64,000 nt of DNA from Rhizobium oryziradicis (GTDB lineage Bacteria > Pseudomonadota > Alphaproteobacteria > Rhizobiales > Rhizobiaceae). The stretch spans positions 392,933 through 456,932 of the forward strand of contig NZ_MKIM01000024.1 of assembly GCF_001939045.1 (NCBI RefSeq), written 5' to 3'. A model generated the notes under the pieces. That model did no database searches, had not been told where the DNA came from, and was given only the letters and a program-made list of their open reading frames with translations. This document shows, piece after piece, positions 38,195-46,427 of this stretch; within the stretch, counting starts at the first letter, position 1, and each line of letters starts with the position of its first letter. Made by a program: the position numbers and the translations under genes.

Positions 38195-38296
38195 ACTCTT
38201 TCTGGTTCAGATTGCACCAGACAGCGTCCCGCATCTTTTATTTTCAATTGTCTGTCTTGGAAAAACGGATCTCGCTTTTCCAAGACAAACTCTAGA
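38195..38296. repeat. Composite rhizobial mosaic repeat
   Basis: It combines the TCTGGTTCAGATTGCACCAGA module seen at 4468 with a GTCTTGGAAAA / TTTTCCAAGAC hairpin ending AAACTCTAG, related to the element at 34028. It lies in the 5' leader or promoter region of potF. Confidence 0.65.
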
Positions 38297-38394
38297 AAGG
38301 AAAAATGCTGCCGACAAGCGTAAAATTTGATCACATTGTGTTGCGGCCTATTTGCTCACCAAAATGTTCGACGCAAACCGCAATCAAAACCCCG

Positions 38395-39801
38395 TTACTG
38401 AAAATCAAAAGCGCTGAGGCCAGCCGTCATTTCATCAAGCCCTAATGGGCGCGTTACCGGCGCTTCGGCGCGCGAAAGACAGCCCTGACGCTCACACAGA
38501 CGGCAGGCAGGGCCGATCTCCACCGATTTCGGCAGGCTTTCCCGATAAACCATGTCACCTGCCAAGGCCAAATCGCAGCCCAACAGCACCGCCGTGCGCC
38601 GCAACCGCTCTTGAAACGCGCCTTGTGGCCCCTCCAGCGTGCGCGAAAGTGTTAGAAAAGCCGCCCCATCCGGCATCACCACCGGCTCCACCAGAATTTG
38701 TCCGGGCTGGGCGAAGGTGGCGTGAATGTTAAGCCGCGGACATTGCCCACCAAAGCCGGACTTGGGAAAACCCTGCCCGCCAGCCCTTCGAATGATATTG
38801 CCCGCGTGATCAATCTCCATCATGAAAAAACTGATACCGACGCTGCCAGATCTTTGCAGGCTCACCAGCCGCGCTGCCGCCTGCTCGAATGACACGCGAA
38901 AGCGCGAGCGCAGCACATCAATATCATAGCGCGCCCGTTGGGCGGCTGCCAAAAACACACCATAGGGCATCATCAGCGCGTGCGCCGCATAGCGGGCCAG
39001 CTCAAACCGGGCGATGCGCTTGGCCTCACTGGAGGTCAGCGGCAGGGCATCAAGTTCCAAACGAATATCATCGGCAAAGGCCAGCAGGCAGACCTCCATG
39101 GCCACCTCCCGCAGGTGATCAAACGGTGACAGGCGCTCAGACAAAAATAAGCGCATCGAATGGCGATCATACCGCCTGCGCAAATTGGGCATGACATGCA
39201 CCGGCAACGCCCGCACCACAATGCCGTGCTGCTTGCGCAGCCAGCCCTTCAAGGCTCCTTCCAGGTCATCGCCCGCATCCAGGCTTGCATGAAACCCTTC
39301 CGCAGCAGCCTCGATGGCGGGAAAATGAAAGGTTTGAGCCTCCAGCACATCGCGCACCTCATCCATCGGCAGGCGTGCACCGGCCAGCGCCGTTTGATGC
39401 CCCTCCCGCGCCAAAAGCTCGGCAAGCTCTGACAGGCGTTTGGTTTGCTCACGATAGGCCCGATAGAGTTTTACCACGCCGCTTGCCGCATTGGGGGCGG
39501 CTTGCGCCAGCTCCACCAATTCCTGATCACCGGGAATTTCACCCGCAAGCAGGGGATCAGAAAACACCTCCCGCAGCGGGGCAGCCCCGGCACCATCGCT
39601 TTGCAGCTCTTCCAGATCCACTTTGTAAACAGACGCCAACTTCAACAAAAGCTGCACGGTGAGCGGACGCTGATTGCGCTCGATCAGGTTAAGGTAGGAC
39701 GGCGAAATGCCCAGCGCCTCGGCCATGGCCGTTTGGGTGGCACCCAGACCATTGCGGATGCGGCGCACCTTGGGACCGGCAAAAATCTTATGCTCAACCA
39801 T
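38395..39801 (-). CDS. ScfR/RamB-like XRE regulator, probable control of aceA
   Basis: A 468-residue regulator read from the ATG at 39801, which gives the usual family start MVEHKIFAGPKVRRIRNGLG. The HTH (about 8-62) contains TQTAMAEALGISPSYLNLIERNQR. A central IrrE/ImmA-like domain (about 160-290) and a Cys-containing C-terminal domain (GPACRLCERQGCLSR) define the short-chain fatty-acyl regulator type. Members such as RamB and MccR-type proteins control acetate, glyoxylate and propionate genes. It is divergent from aceA with a 244-bp gap containing repeated TTTACA motifs. Confidence 0.88.
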   Translation of the reverse strand: MVEHKIFAGPKVRRIRNGLGATQTAMAEALGISPSYLNLIERNQRPLTVQLLLKLASVYKVDLEELQSDGAGAAPLREVFSDPLLAGEIPGDQELVELAQAAPNAASGVVKLYRAYREQTKRLSELAELLAREGHQTALAGARLPMDEVRDVLEAQTFHFPAIEAAAEGFHASLDAGDDLEGALKGWLRKQHGIVVRALPVHVMPNLRRRYDRHSMRLFLSERLSPFDHLREVAMEVCLLAFADDIRLELDALPLTSSEAKRIARFELARYAAHALMMPYGVFLAAAQRARYDIDVLRSRFRVSFEQAAARLVSLQRSGSVGISFFMMEIDHAGNIIRRAGGQGFPKSGFGGQCPRLNIHATFAQPGQILVEPVVMPDGAAFLTLSRTLEGPQGAFQERLRRTAVLLGCDLALAGDMVYRESLPKSVEIGPACRLCERQGCLSRAEAPVTRPLGLDEMTAGLSAFDFQ

Positions 39802-39853
39802 CACGCCCCACAAAATTTGACAGGATGCCATTTCAAACGATGACATCCAGATA

Positions 39854-39876
39854 TTTACAATTTTTACAAATTTACA
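39854..39876. promoter_or_regulatory. TTTACA repeat cluster between scfR-like gene and aceA
   Basis: TTTACAA at 39854, TTTACAAA at 39863 and TTTACA at 39871 are spaced 8-9 bp, just upstream of the regulator start and 170 bp before aceA. A direct repeat at this place is a candidate operator for the XRE regulator. The family in Actinobacteria binds AAAGTTTGCAAA-like sites; the resemblance here is only partial. Confidence 0.4.
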
Positions 39877-40045
39877 TCAGCCCTTTGTGAAAGACAAGAC
39901 ACCCTAACCTCTTTCAAAGTCTGCAATTGCGCATTTTTCTTTCGGTTTTCCGCAGCGCATTGTAAAACAAGTCACAGAGGCAAACGGCATTACACAGCAC
40001 AAAGCACCGATGCCGCCAGACCACGACACCCAGGAGGATAGGACT

Positions 40046-41335
40046 ATGACTGATTTTTACAACATCATCCCCACCGCTCCCAAAGGCCGCTTTGATGGCA
40101 TTGAGCGCAATTACACGGCGGAGGATGTCAAGCGTCTGCGCGGCTCTGTGGAAATCCGTTATACCCTGGCCGAAATGGGAGCCAACCGCCTGTGGCAATT
40201 GATCAACGAAGATGGTTTTGTCAACGCGCTGGGGGCCTTGTCGGGCAATCAGGCCATGCAGATGGTACGCGCTGGCCTCAAGGCCATCTACCTTTCCGGC
40301 TGGCAGGTTGCGGCTGACGCCAACACGGCTTCTTCCATGTATCCTGACCAATCCCTCTACCCCGCCAACGCCGCACCGGAGCTGGCCAAGCGCATCAACA
40401 AGACCCTGCAACGGGCCGACCAGATTGAAACGCAAGAGGGCAAGGGCCTTTCCGTTGATACATGGTTTGCACCGATTGTAGCAGATGCCGAAGCAGGCTT
40501 TGGCGGCCCCTTGAATGCTTTCGAGATCATGAAATCCTTCATTGAAGCCGGTGCTGCGGGCGTACACTATGAAGATCAGCTGGCGTCTGAAAAGAAATGC
40601 GGCCATTTGGGCGGCAAGGTGCTGATCCCGACGGCGGCGCATATCCGAAACCTCACAGCAGCCCGCCTTGCCGCCGACGTGATGGGCACGCCAACGCTGA
40701 TCATTGCCCGCACCGATGCTGAAGCCGCCAAGCTTTTGACATCTGACATCGACGAGCGCGACCAGCCGTTTGTGGATTACGATGCAGGCCGCACCACGGA
40801 AGGCTTTTATCAGGTCAAAAACGGCATTGAGCCTTGCATTGCCCGCGCCATTTCTTACGCACCCTATTGCGACATGATCTGGATGGAAACCTCCAAGCCC
40901 GATTTGCAACAGGCCCGCAAGTTTGCCGAAGCCGTGCATAAGGTGCATCCGGGCAAGAAGCTGGCCTATAATTGCTCACCGTCGTTCAACTGGAAAAAGA
41001 ACCTCGATGACGCAACCATTGCCAAATACCAGCGCGAACTGGGGGCAATGGGCTATAAATTCCAGTTTATCACGCTGGCGGGCTTTCACCAGCTCAACTA
41101 CGGCATGTTTGAACTGGCGCGTGGCTACAAAGACCGGCAGATGGCCGCCTATTCCGAGCTGCAAGAGGCCGAATTTGCCGCAGAAGCCAATGGCTACACG
41201 GCAACCAAGCATCAGCGTGAGGTTGGCACAGGCTATTTCGATGCCGTCTCCATGGCCATCTCGGGTGGCAAGTCTTCCACCACAGCCATGAAGGAGTCGA
41301 CAGAACATGACCAGTTCCGCCCTGCTGCTGAATGA
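40046..41335 (+). CDS. aceA: Isocitrate lyase
   Basis: A 429-residue enzyme that cleaves isocitrate to succinate and glyoxylate (EC 4.1.3.1), the entry to the glyoxylate shunt needed for growth on acetate and PHB-derived C2 units. The ATG at 40046 follows CAGGAGGAT; an upstream in-frame ATG at 40010 lacks one. The active-site motif [11 protein letters not shown] has Cys185. [16 protein letters not shown] and NCSPSFNW are also conserved. Its end overlaps a tiny possible frame, and a conserved small gene follows. Confidence 0.95.
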   Translation: MTDFYNIIPTAPKGRFDGIERNYTAEDVKRLRGSVEIRYTLAEMGANRLWQLINEDGFVNALGALSGNQAMQMVRAGLKAIYLSGWQVAADANTASSMYPDQSLYPANAAPELAKRINKTLQRADQIETQEGKGLSVDTWFAPIVADAEAGFGGPLNAFEIMKSFIEAGAAGVHYEDQLASEKKCGHLGGKVLIPTAAHIRNLTAARLAADVMGTPTLIIARTDAEAAKLLTSDIDERDQPFVDYDAGRTTEGFYQVKNGIEPCIARAISYAPYCDMIWMETSKPDLQQARKFAEAVHKVHPGKKLAYNCSPSFNWKKNLDDATIAKYQRELGAMGYKFQFITLAGFHQLNYGMFELARGYKDRQMAAYSELQEAEFAAEANGYTATKHQREVGTGYFDAVSMAISGGKSSTTAMKESTEHDQFRPAAE

Positions 41336-41429
41336 GTTTTGGGCGCTTGCGCTGATCTTCAGTTCCACCGCCGCCTGCCGCCTTCAGCCGCACCTGATGG
41401 CTGCAATCACCGCAAGACCCTCCCGGTAA
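41307..41429 (+). CDS. Possible 40-residue small protein overlapping the aceA end
   Basis: An ATG at 41307, inside the last codons of aceA in another frame, follows AAGGAG at 10 nt. It reads 40 residues with a hydrophobic stretch ([13 protein letters not shown]). The ribosome-like site may be chance, since it is also aceA coding sequence. Weakly supported. Confidence 0.22.
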   Translation: MTSSALLLNEFWALALIFSSTAACRLQPHLMAAITARPSR

Positions 41430-41477
41430 CGGGAGGGGAAACCCTTCAAGAACCCCCAAGATAAGAGGAGAAAGACC

Positions 41478-41738
41478 ATGACCCCACAGACCCGCGTAAA
41501 AGAACGTGCCGAAGAGCAAGCCACCAGCATGAGCGCCGACCAGCAAGCCATGATCCGTATGCTGGCCAACGACCTGCACCGGCTGAACCATTCGGTAATG
41601 AAAGCCGTTGAGGCAGGCGTATCCGTCGAGCTCGTCCGCTCCGCCCGCCACCACGGCGGCGACGGCAACTGGGGAGATTTGTTGATCCCGGTTGTGGTGA
41701 CGCAAGGTGTAGCGGCCGAGGGTGCGAAAGCGGCCTGA
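41478..41738 (+). CDS. Small conserved hypothetical protein downstream of aceA
   Basis: An 86-residue soluble protein with a strong GAGGAGA site. It is helical, with QQAMIRMLANDLHRLNHSVMKAVEAGVSVELVRSARHH and a C-terminal hydrophobic LIPVVV stretch. I believe it recurs next to aceA in rhizobia, but I do not know its function. The strong hairpin at 41765-41793 ends the transcript after it, which places it in the aceA operon. Confidence 0.7.
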   Translation: MTPQTRVKERAEEQATSMSADQQAMIRMLANDLHRLNHSVMKAVEAGVSVELVRSARHHGGDGNWGDLLIPVVVTQGVAAEGAKAA

Positions 41739-41764
41739 TGGGTGGATGGAGTGATTTAGGAGGG

Positions 41765-41793
41765 TAGCCCGGCTGGAAGGCCGGGCTATTTTT
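41765..41793 (+). terminator. Terminator of the aceA operon
   Basis: TAGCCCGGC (41765-41773) and GCCGGGCTA (41780-41788) form a perfect 9-bp stem with a TGGAAG loop, followed by TTTTT. Confidence 0.9.
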
Positions 41794-41934
41794 GCGTTTG
41801 GGAGCATCCAAATTTATGCAAGTGTCGTTCTTTTATCGTCGACACATGCCAATTTAGTAATTATCGATTTTCTCGCAATTGGAGTTGATGGATGCTAAAA
41901 TACGGTACTAATTACTCTTAACTAAAGTAAGATC

Positions 41935-42723
41935 ATGGATCGCACACAAGCAATAGAGCTTTTAAAGAAGAAACACGATGATCAATCCGTTCTGCTAAAA
42001 GCCGGAAACGACAGCCAAGATTTCCAGAAATGGCACCGGGATGCGGAGGTAGTAGTTCGAAAAATATTCGGCGATGGTAGTCGGCATGTCGAGGAATTCA
42101 CTCGAATTAACTTTTCTCCAATGTTTTTCCCTTCTTCCCCGGCTGACAAGATGAACGCCTACGAAAAAGGTATGGGGCGAGCGAAGACGCTACTTTTGTC
42201 TCTCATCGATGAAGTCAATCAATTTGGGTTAGATGATCAGGAAGTTCACACACCAATAGACGTTATGAATTTGGTAGAAAAAATTTGCTTGAAATTCCAT
42301 TCTGTCGCCCGTCAACTACAGGCACGTCATAACAATCGCGAAACCCTAACAGTTGCCGACGAATATGATGTCCAGGACTTACTGCATGCCCTTCTACGGA
42401 TTCACTTCGTTGACATCCGCCAAGAAGAATGGACACCGAGTTTCGCTGGTGCAGCGTCAAGACTTGATTTCCTATTAAAAGACGAGAGAATCGTAATTGA
42501 AGTTAAGAAAACACGCCCATCTCTTAAGGCTGCAGACGTTGGAAAAGAGCTCGCAGTCGATATTGCTCGATATAGATCTCATCCCGATTGTGGTTGCTTG
42601 ATTTGCTTCGTCTACGATCCAGGCGGCTATATTGGAAATCCTAACGGAATTGAGCGTGATCTTGAAAAACTGGCAACAAGCGAACTGAAAATCCGTGTTA
42701 TTATCGCGCCCAAAGACTCTTAA
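41935..42723 (+). CDS. Orphan PD-(D/E)XK nuclease-like protein
   Basis: A 262-residue protein. The C-terminal half fits a restriction-endonuclease fold of the DpnII/MboI-associated type: EYDVQDLLHALLRIHF, then RLDFLLKDERIVIEVKKTR, which supplies Asp178, Glu189 and Lys191 as a PD-(D/E)XK centre. A regular YRSHPDCGCLICFVYDPGGYI follows. The N-terminal half is helical with no known motif. There is no methyltransferase or other defence gene nearby. The sequence is AT-richer than the flanks, implying recent gain. A role in anti-phage defence is inference from the fold. Confidence 0.75.
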   Translation: MDRTQAIELLKKKHDDQSVLLKAGNDSQDFQKWHRDAEVVVRKIFGDGSRHVEEFTRINFSPMFFPSSPADKMNAYEKGMGRAKTLLLSLIDEVNQFGLDDQEVHTPIDVMNLVEKICLKFHSVARQLQARHNNRETLTVADEYDVQDLLHALLRIHFVDIRQEEWTPSFAGAASRLDFLLKDERIVIEVKKTRPSLKAADVGKELAVDIARYRSHPDCGCLICFVYDPGGYIGNPNGIERDLEKLATSELKIRVIIAPKDS

Positions 42724-42934
42724 AAAACTCGAATTCCTAATCGAGAAGATAACCATCCCGACTAAACCGCATCTTCGCCTGCCCTACTAGACCAAGCTGC
42801 TGATAAAACCGATGGCAGCCACATTGCACGCGGGCGTTTGCCGGTAGATCCGCTTCACTCATGCACAAAAGCAAGGTGGAAAACGAAGTATTTAAGCCTT
42901 TTCTTCGCGAGGACGAGATGACGTTACGACAACA

Positions 42935-42967
42935 CCTCTGGAGCGATCCGATAGATCACTCCAGAGG
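42935..42967. terminator. Long hairpin between nuclease-like gene and PAS chemoreceptor
   Basis: CCTCTGGAG (42935-42943) pairs with CTCCAGAGG (42959-42967), and inner GATC pairs with GATC around CGATA, with one mismatch. No clear T tract follows on either strand. It could end either convergent transcript. The rest of the 265-bp gap shows no gene. Confidence 0.5.
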
Positions 42968-42988
42968 ACAAAACCCACAAACGATCGA

Positions 42989-44782
42989 TCAAAACTCCTC
43001 CCAGCTTGCGCCGCCACTGCCACCGGCCACCATTTTCTTCGCAGGCACCACTTGGCGGGGAGCCGAGGCGGGTGTTGCGGGTTTGGTGCTGTAGGCTGGT
43101 TGTGACTGTTTGCGGACTGGGGCGGTGGATGTGTGGGAGCCGGAGGTTCGGAATTGGCCGATCAGGGTTGCGAGGGTTTCCGCGCGGTCTGAGAGCTGGT
43201 GGCTGGCGGCATTTTGTTCTTCCACACTTGCCGCATTTTGCTGCGTGCCTTGGTCCAACTGCGTAATGGCCTGACCGATTTCCTTGATCCCGATTGATTG
43301 TTCGCGGCTGGCCTCAACGATGGCTGTCACATTGCTATCAATTTCCTGCACACGCCCGACGATTTCTTTCAGGGCGGTGCCGGTGCGCCCGACAAGATCG
43401 ACACCCGTCTTGACCTGCGCTGACGACGTGGTGATCAAATCCTTGATTTCCTTGGCAGCCTTGGCCGATCGCTGGGCAAGTTCGCGCACTTCTTGCGCCA
43501 CGACGGCAAAGCCCTTGCCCGCTTCACCGGCGCGCGCGGCCTCAACGCCCGCATTCAGGGCCAGAAGATTGGTCTGGAAGGCAATCTCGTCGATGACGCT
43601 GATAATCGAGGAAATTTCCGTTGAGGAATTTTCGATTTGACCCATGGCGGCCACCGCGTCAGACACAACCCGCCCGGATTCTTCCGCCGACTGGCGCGTT
43701 TGCCGCACAAGCTCCCCAGCCTCAGACGCCCGACGGCTGGCATCGCTGACCGTCTGGGTGATCTCCTCCAGCGCTGCGGATGTTTCTTCCAGAGCTGCGG
43801 CCTGCTGTTCTGTGCGCTTGGCGATGGCTCCTGAATTATCGAGCAATTCACGGGCTGTCAGCGCAAATTCCTTTGAAGCTCCAGCAATCTCTCCAACCAC
43901 CCGGTCCAGCTTGGCAACGGCGCTGTTGAAATCTTTCCGCGTGCTCTCCATGGAGTGATCAAGCTCGACAACCAGTTGAGACGTCAGATTACCATCTGCA
44001 AGTTGACCGATGGCGCTGCTCAACATGCCCACCGCCTTCATGCGCTCGGTCACATCGGTTGCGAATTTCACAATGCGATAGACCACCCCGCGCGACGAAA
44101 AGACTGGATTGTATGTGGCCTGAATCCAAACTTCTTTCCCTCCTTTTCCAACGCGCCGATAGGTATCGGCAAAAAATTCACCGGCCCGCAGACGTCTCCA
44201 GAAGGCTTCATAATCTTCGGATCGAACATAATCCGGATCACAGAACATGCGATGTTTTTGTCCAAGGATTTCGCCGCGCTCATAGCCCATGGTCTTGCAG
44301 AAAGCAGAATTGACCTCGAGTGCCACGCCTTCGGGATCGAACTCGATCACAGCGACAGACCGCTCCAGAGCACGCAGGATGTTTTCATTATGCAGTGAGG
44401 CAATCTTGGTTGTGGTGATGTCAGCTGCGATTTTGACAACGCCTACGACCTTGCCGTTTTCGACAATCGGATCGTAAGAGGCCTCGATCCAAACATCATC
44501 GCCACTCTTGGTAATGCGTCGAAACTGGCCGCGATTGGCCTTGCCCGCGGCCAGATCACGCCAAAACACGCCATATTCAGGCGTGTCAACCACCGCCTTC
44601 TCCATAAAAATCCGGTGATGCTTGCCAATAATATCCTGAGACGTATAGCCCATTACCTTGCAAAAATTATCATTCGCGCCTTGAATGGTGCCATCTGGAC
44701 TGAACCAGATAATAGCATGAGAGCGCGAGATAGCATTGTAATGCGACGTAGCAATCGAGTTGACAAAAGGTAGGCGAAGCAT
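42989..44782 (-). CDS. Soluble chemoreceptor with two PAS domains
   Basis: A 597-residue methyl-accepting chemotaxis protein with no membrane helix. The start at 44782 has AGGA at 8 nt; 12 further in-frame residues upstream have no ribosome site. Two PAS domains (about 15-125 and 130-245), each with an FCKVMGY or FCKTMGY motif and a WIEASYDP or WIQATYNP motif, resemble Aer-like redox or oxygen sensors. The signalling domain (about 300-560) carries the conserved hairpin [20 protein letters not shown]. After a Pro/Ala/Ser-rich tail the protein ends SWEEF, like the CheR/CheB-tethering pentapeptide. Confidence 0.92.
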   Translation of the reverse strand: MLRLPFVNSIATSHYNAISRSHAIIWFSPDGTIQGANDNFCKVMGYTSQDIIGKHHRIFMEKAVVDTPEYGVFWRDLAAGKANRGQFRRITKSGDDVWIEASYDPIVENGKVVGVVKIAADITTTKIASLHNENILRALERSVAVIEFDPEGVALEVNSAFCKTMGYERGEILGQKHRMFCDPDYVRSEDYEAFWRRLRAGEFFADTYRRVGKGGKEVWIQATYNPVFSSRGVVYRIVKFATDVTERMKAVGMLSSAIGQLADGNLTSQLVVELDHSMESTRKDFNSAVAKLDRVVGEIAGASKEFALTARELLDNSGAIAKRTEQQAAALEETSAALEEITQTVSDASRRASEAGELVRQTRQSAEESGRVVSDAVAAMGQIENSSTEISSIISVIDEIAFQTNLLALNAGVEAARAGEAGKGFAVVAQEVRELAQRSAKAAKEIKDLITTSSAQVKTGVDLVGRTGTALKEIVGRVQEIDSNVTAIVEASREQSIGIKEIGQAITQLDQGTQQNAASVEEQNAASHQLSDRAETLATLIGQFRTSGSHTSTAPVRKQSQPAYSTKPATPASAPRQVVPAKKMVAGGSGGASWEEF

Positions 44783-44904
44783 AGGCCGAATCCTGTAGGG
44801 TGACGTTGCCGCAAGCATATGAGGGAAGCATTAAACATCCATTTAAGATATTCGGCATCCGTCATTTTCTCGCTAAAATAGCACGACCCGCCTGATGTTG
44901 CTGA

Positions 44905-45309
44905 TCACAGGGCCGCATCCACCGTCACGAGATCAAACCCTTCATCGAGCCAGCCGGTGATGCCGCCTGCCATGATTTTGACCGGGCGGTCCAGCTGGGC
45001 AAGGCGGAGCGCACCGCGGGCGGCACCGTTGCAATGGGGTCCGGCGCAATAGGTTATAAAAATTGTCTCCTCCGGCCATTCCGCCATTTTAGAGCGCACG
45101 ATTTTGCCATGCGGCAGGTTGATGGCACCAGGGATATGGCCTTTGGCAAACAGGGCGGGGCTGCGCACATCAAGCAGTACAAAATCAGCGCCCTTTTCCA
45201 GCGCGCTATGAACGTCCCAGCAATCGGTTTCAAAGGTAAATTCAGTGGCAAAATGCTCGCGCGCAAGGGCGCTGGCGGCGGGTGGAATTGCGGTTACAGG
45301 TGAGGTCAT
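44905..45309 (-). CDS. Single-domain rhodanese
   Basis: A 134-residue sulfurtransferase-like protein from the ATG at 45309, with AAAGGAGA upstream. The fold markers are DFVLLDVRSPALFAKGHIPGAINLPH and the active-site loop YCAGPHCNGA, with Cys88 the likely persulfide carrier and Cys93 beside it. It is 82 bp from a divergent GlxA/FtrA-type regulator, a pairing that I know to be common, so it is probably the regulator's target. Confidence 0.88.
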   Translation of the reverse strand: MTSPVTAIPPAASALAREHFATEFTFETDCWDVHSALEKGADFVLLDVRSPALFAKGHIPGAINLPHGKIVRSKMAEWPEETIFITYCAGPHCNGAARGALRLAQLDRPVKIMAGGITGWLDEGFDLVTVDAAL

Positions 45310-45391
45310 GGGGCAATCTCCTTTCACCGCATTTGTCTCAAGAAACCCGCCTTACTTGCAATTGTCATTTCCGTCGATATACGTACAGATC

Positions 45392-46360
45392 ATGACAAAC
45401 TTAACTGGCCCCCTTGTTGTCGCGCTGCTCTATGATGGGCTGTGCACGTTTGAATTCGGCATTACCGCCGAGATTTTCGGGCTGGCGCGGCCAGAGATGG
45501 GGCCAAACTGGTATCGCTTTGCCAGTTGCGCCGTTGATGATGGCCCCATGCGGGCGCATGGCGGCTTAAGGTTCATGGCAGATAGCGACCCAGAGCTGAT
45601 TGAGCAGGCGGACATTATCGTTGTTCCGGGCTGGAAAGGGGCCGACGCGCCTGTGCCAAAAACCTTGTGCCAAAAACTGCGTGCCGCCCATCAGCGTGGG
45701 GCGCGGCTGGCGTCTATCTGTTCCGGGGCCTTTGTGCTGGCGGCCACCGGACTTTTGTCGGGCGGCACTGCCACCACCCATTGGCGCTATGCTGAGAAGC
45801 TTCGCCACACCTATCCCGATATCGAGATTGATGATGCCTCGCTCTACCGTGCTCACAACCGCATTTACACTTCGGCAGGCAGCGCGGCGGGGCTTGATTT
45901 GATGATTGATATTGTCCGGCAGGATTTTGGGGCAAATGCTGCCAATTCGGTGGCCAGAAGACTGGTGATTGGCGCCCATCGGGCAGGCGGTCAAGCGCAG
46001 TTTCTGGAGCGCCCGGTGGCCTTGCGAGAGGGGGCAGCCATTGCGCCGTTGCTGGAAACAATCCGTGCCAGCCTTAACGCTGACTGGAGCGTGGAGCGCA
46101 TGGCCGATGAATGCCGCATGGGCCTTCGCACGTTTCTGCGCCGCTTTTCAGACGCCACGGGGCAGACGCCGGGCAATTGGTTGATTGATGAGCGCCTGGA
46201 AGAAGCCAAGCGACTGCTCTGTCAAAAGCAGGCCAATATGGAAACCATTGCCGAGGCATGCGGCTTTGGCACCGCCCACACGCTGCGCCATCATTTTCGC
46301 CGGAAAATCGGCATCAGCCCCAGTGAATATCGCGCCCGGTTCATCACCGAAAACGCATAA
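45392..46360 (+). CDS. GlxA/FtrA-type regulator (PfpI domain plus AraC HTH)
   Basis: A 322-residue transcription factor. Residues ~8-190 form a DJ-1/PfpI-like domain (VVALLYDGLCTFEFGITAEI, then ICSGAFVLAATGLLSGGTATTHW, with Cys in the nucleophile-elbow place). Residues ~220-315 hold the AraC HTH pair: ADECRMGLRTFLRRFSDATG and AEACGFGTAHTLRHHFRRK. The ATG at 45392 is used because upstream in-frame codons overlap the rhodanese gene. It likely activates the divergent rhodanese gene. Confidence 0.88.
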   Translation: MTNLTGPLVVALLYDGLCTFEFGITAEIFGLARPEMGPNWYRFASCAVDDGPMRAHGGLRFMADSDPELIEQADIIVVPGWKGADAPVPKTLCQKLRAAHQRGARLASICSGAFVLAATGLLSGGTATTHWRYAEKLRHTYPDIEIDDASLYRAHNRIYTSAGSAAGLDLMIDIVRQDFGANAANSVARRLVIGAHRAGGQAQFLERPVALREGAAIAPLLETIRASLNADWSVERMADECRMGLRTFLRRFSDATGQTPGNWLIDERLEEAKRLLCQKQANMETIAEACGFGTAHTLRHHFRRKIGISPSEYRARFITENA

Positions 46361-46375
46361 GAAATGACAATAAAA

Positions 46376-46405
46376 AACGCCCTTGTGAGAGATCACAAGG
46401 GCGTT
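46376..46405. terminator. Bidirectional terminator
   Basis: AACGCCCTTGTGA and TCACAAGGGCGTT form a perfect 13-bp stem with a GAGA tetraloop. A T tract lies on the minus side (TTTTTTATTG). It separates the GlxA-type regulator from the convergent chemoreceptor gene. Confidence 0.85.
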
Positions 46406-46427
46406 GAAGCGCTGTTGGTAGAGTGGC

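Noticed and set aside
39914..40948. 344-codon minus-strand frame
   Set aside because: Antisense shadow of aceA; codon pattern belongs to the plus strand.
42861..43094. 77-codon plus-strand frame after the nuclease-like gene
   Set aside because: No ribosome site; it overlaps the 3' end of the PAS chemoreceptor and a hairpin.
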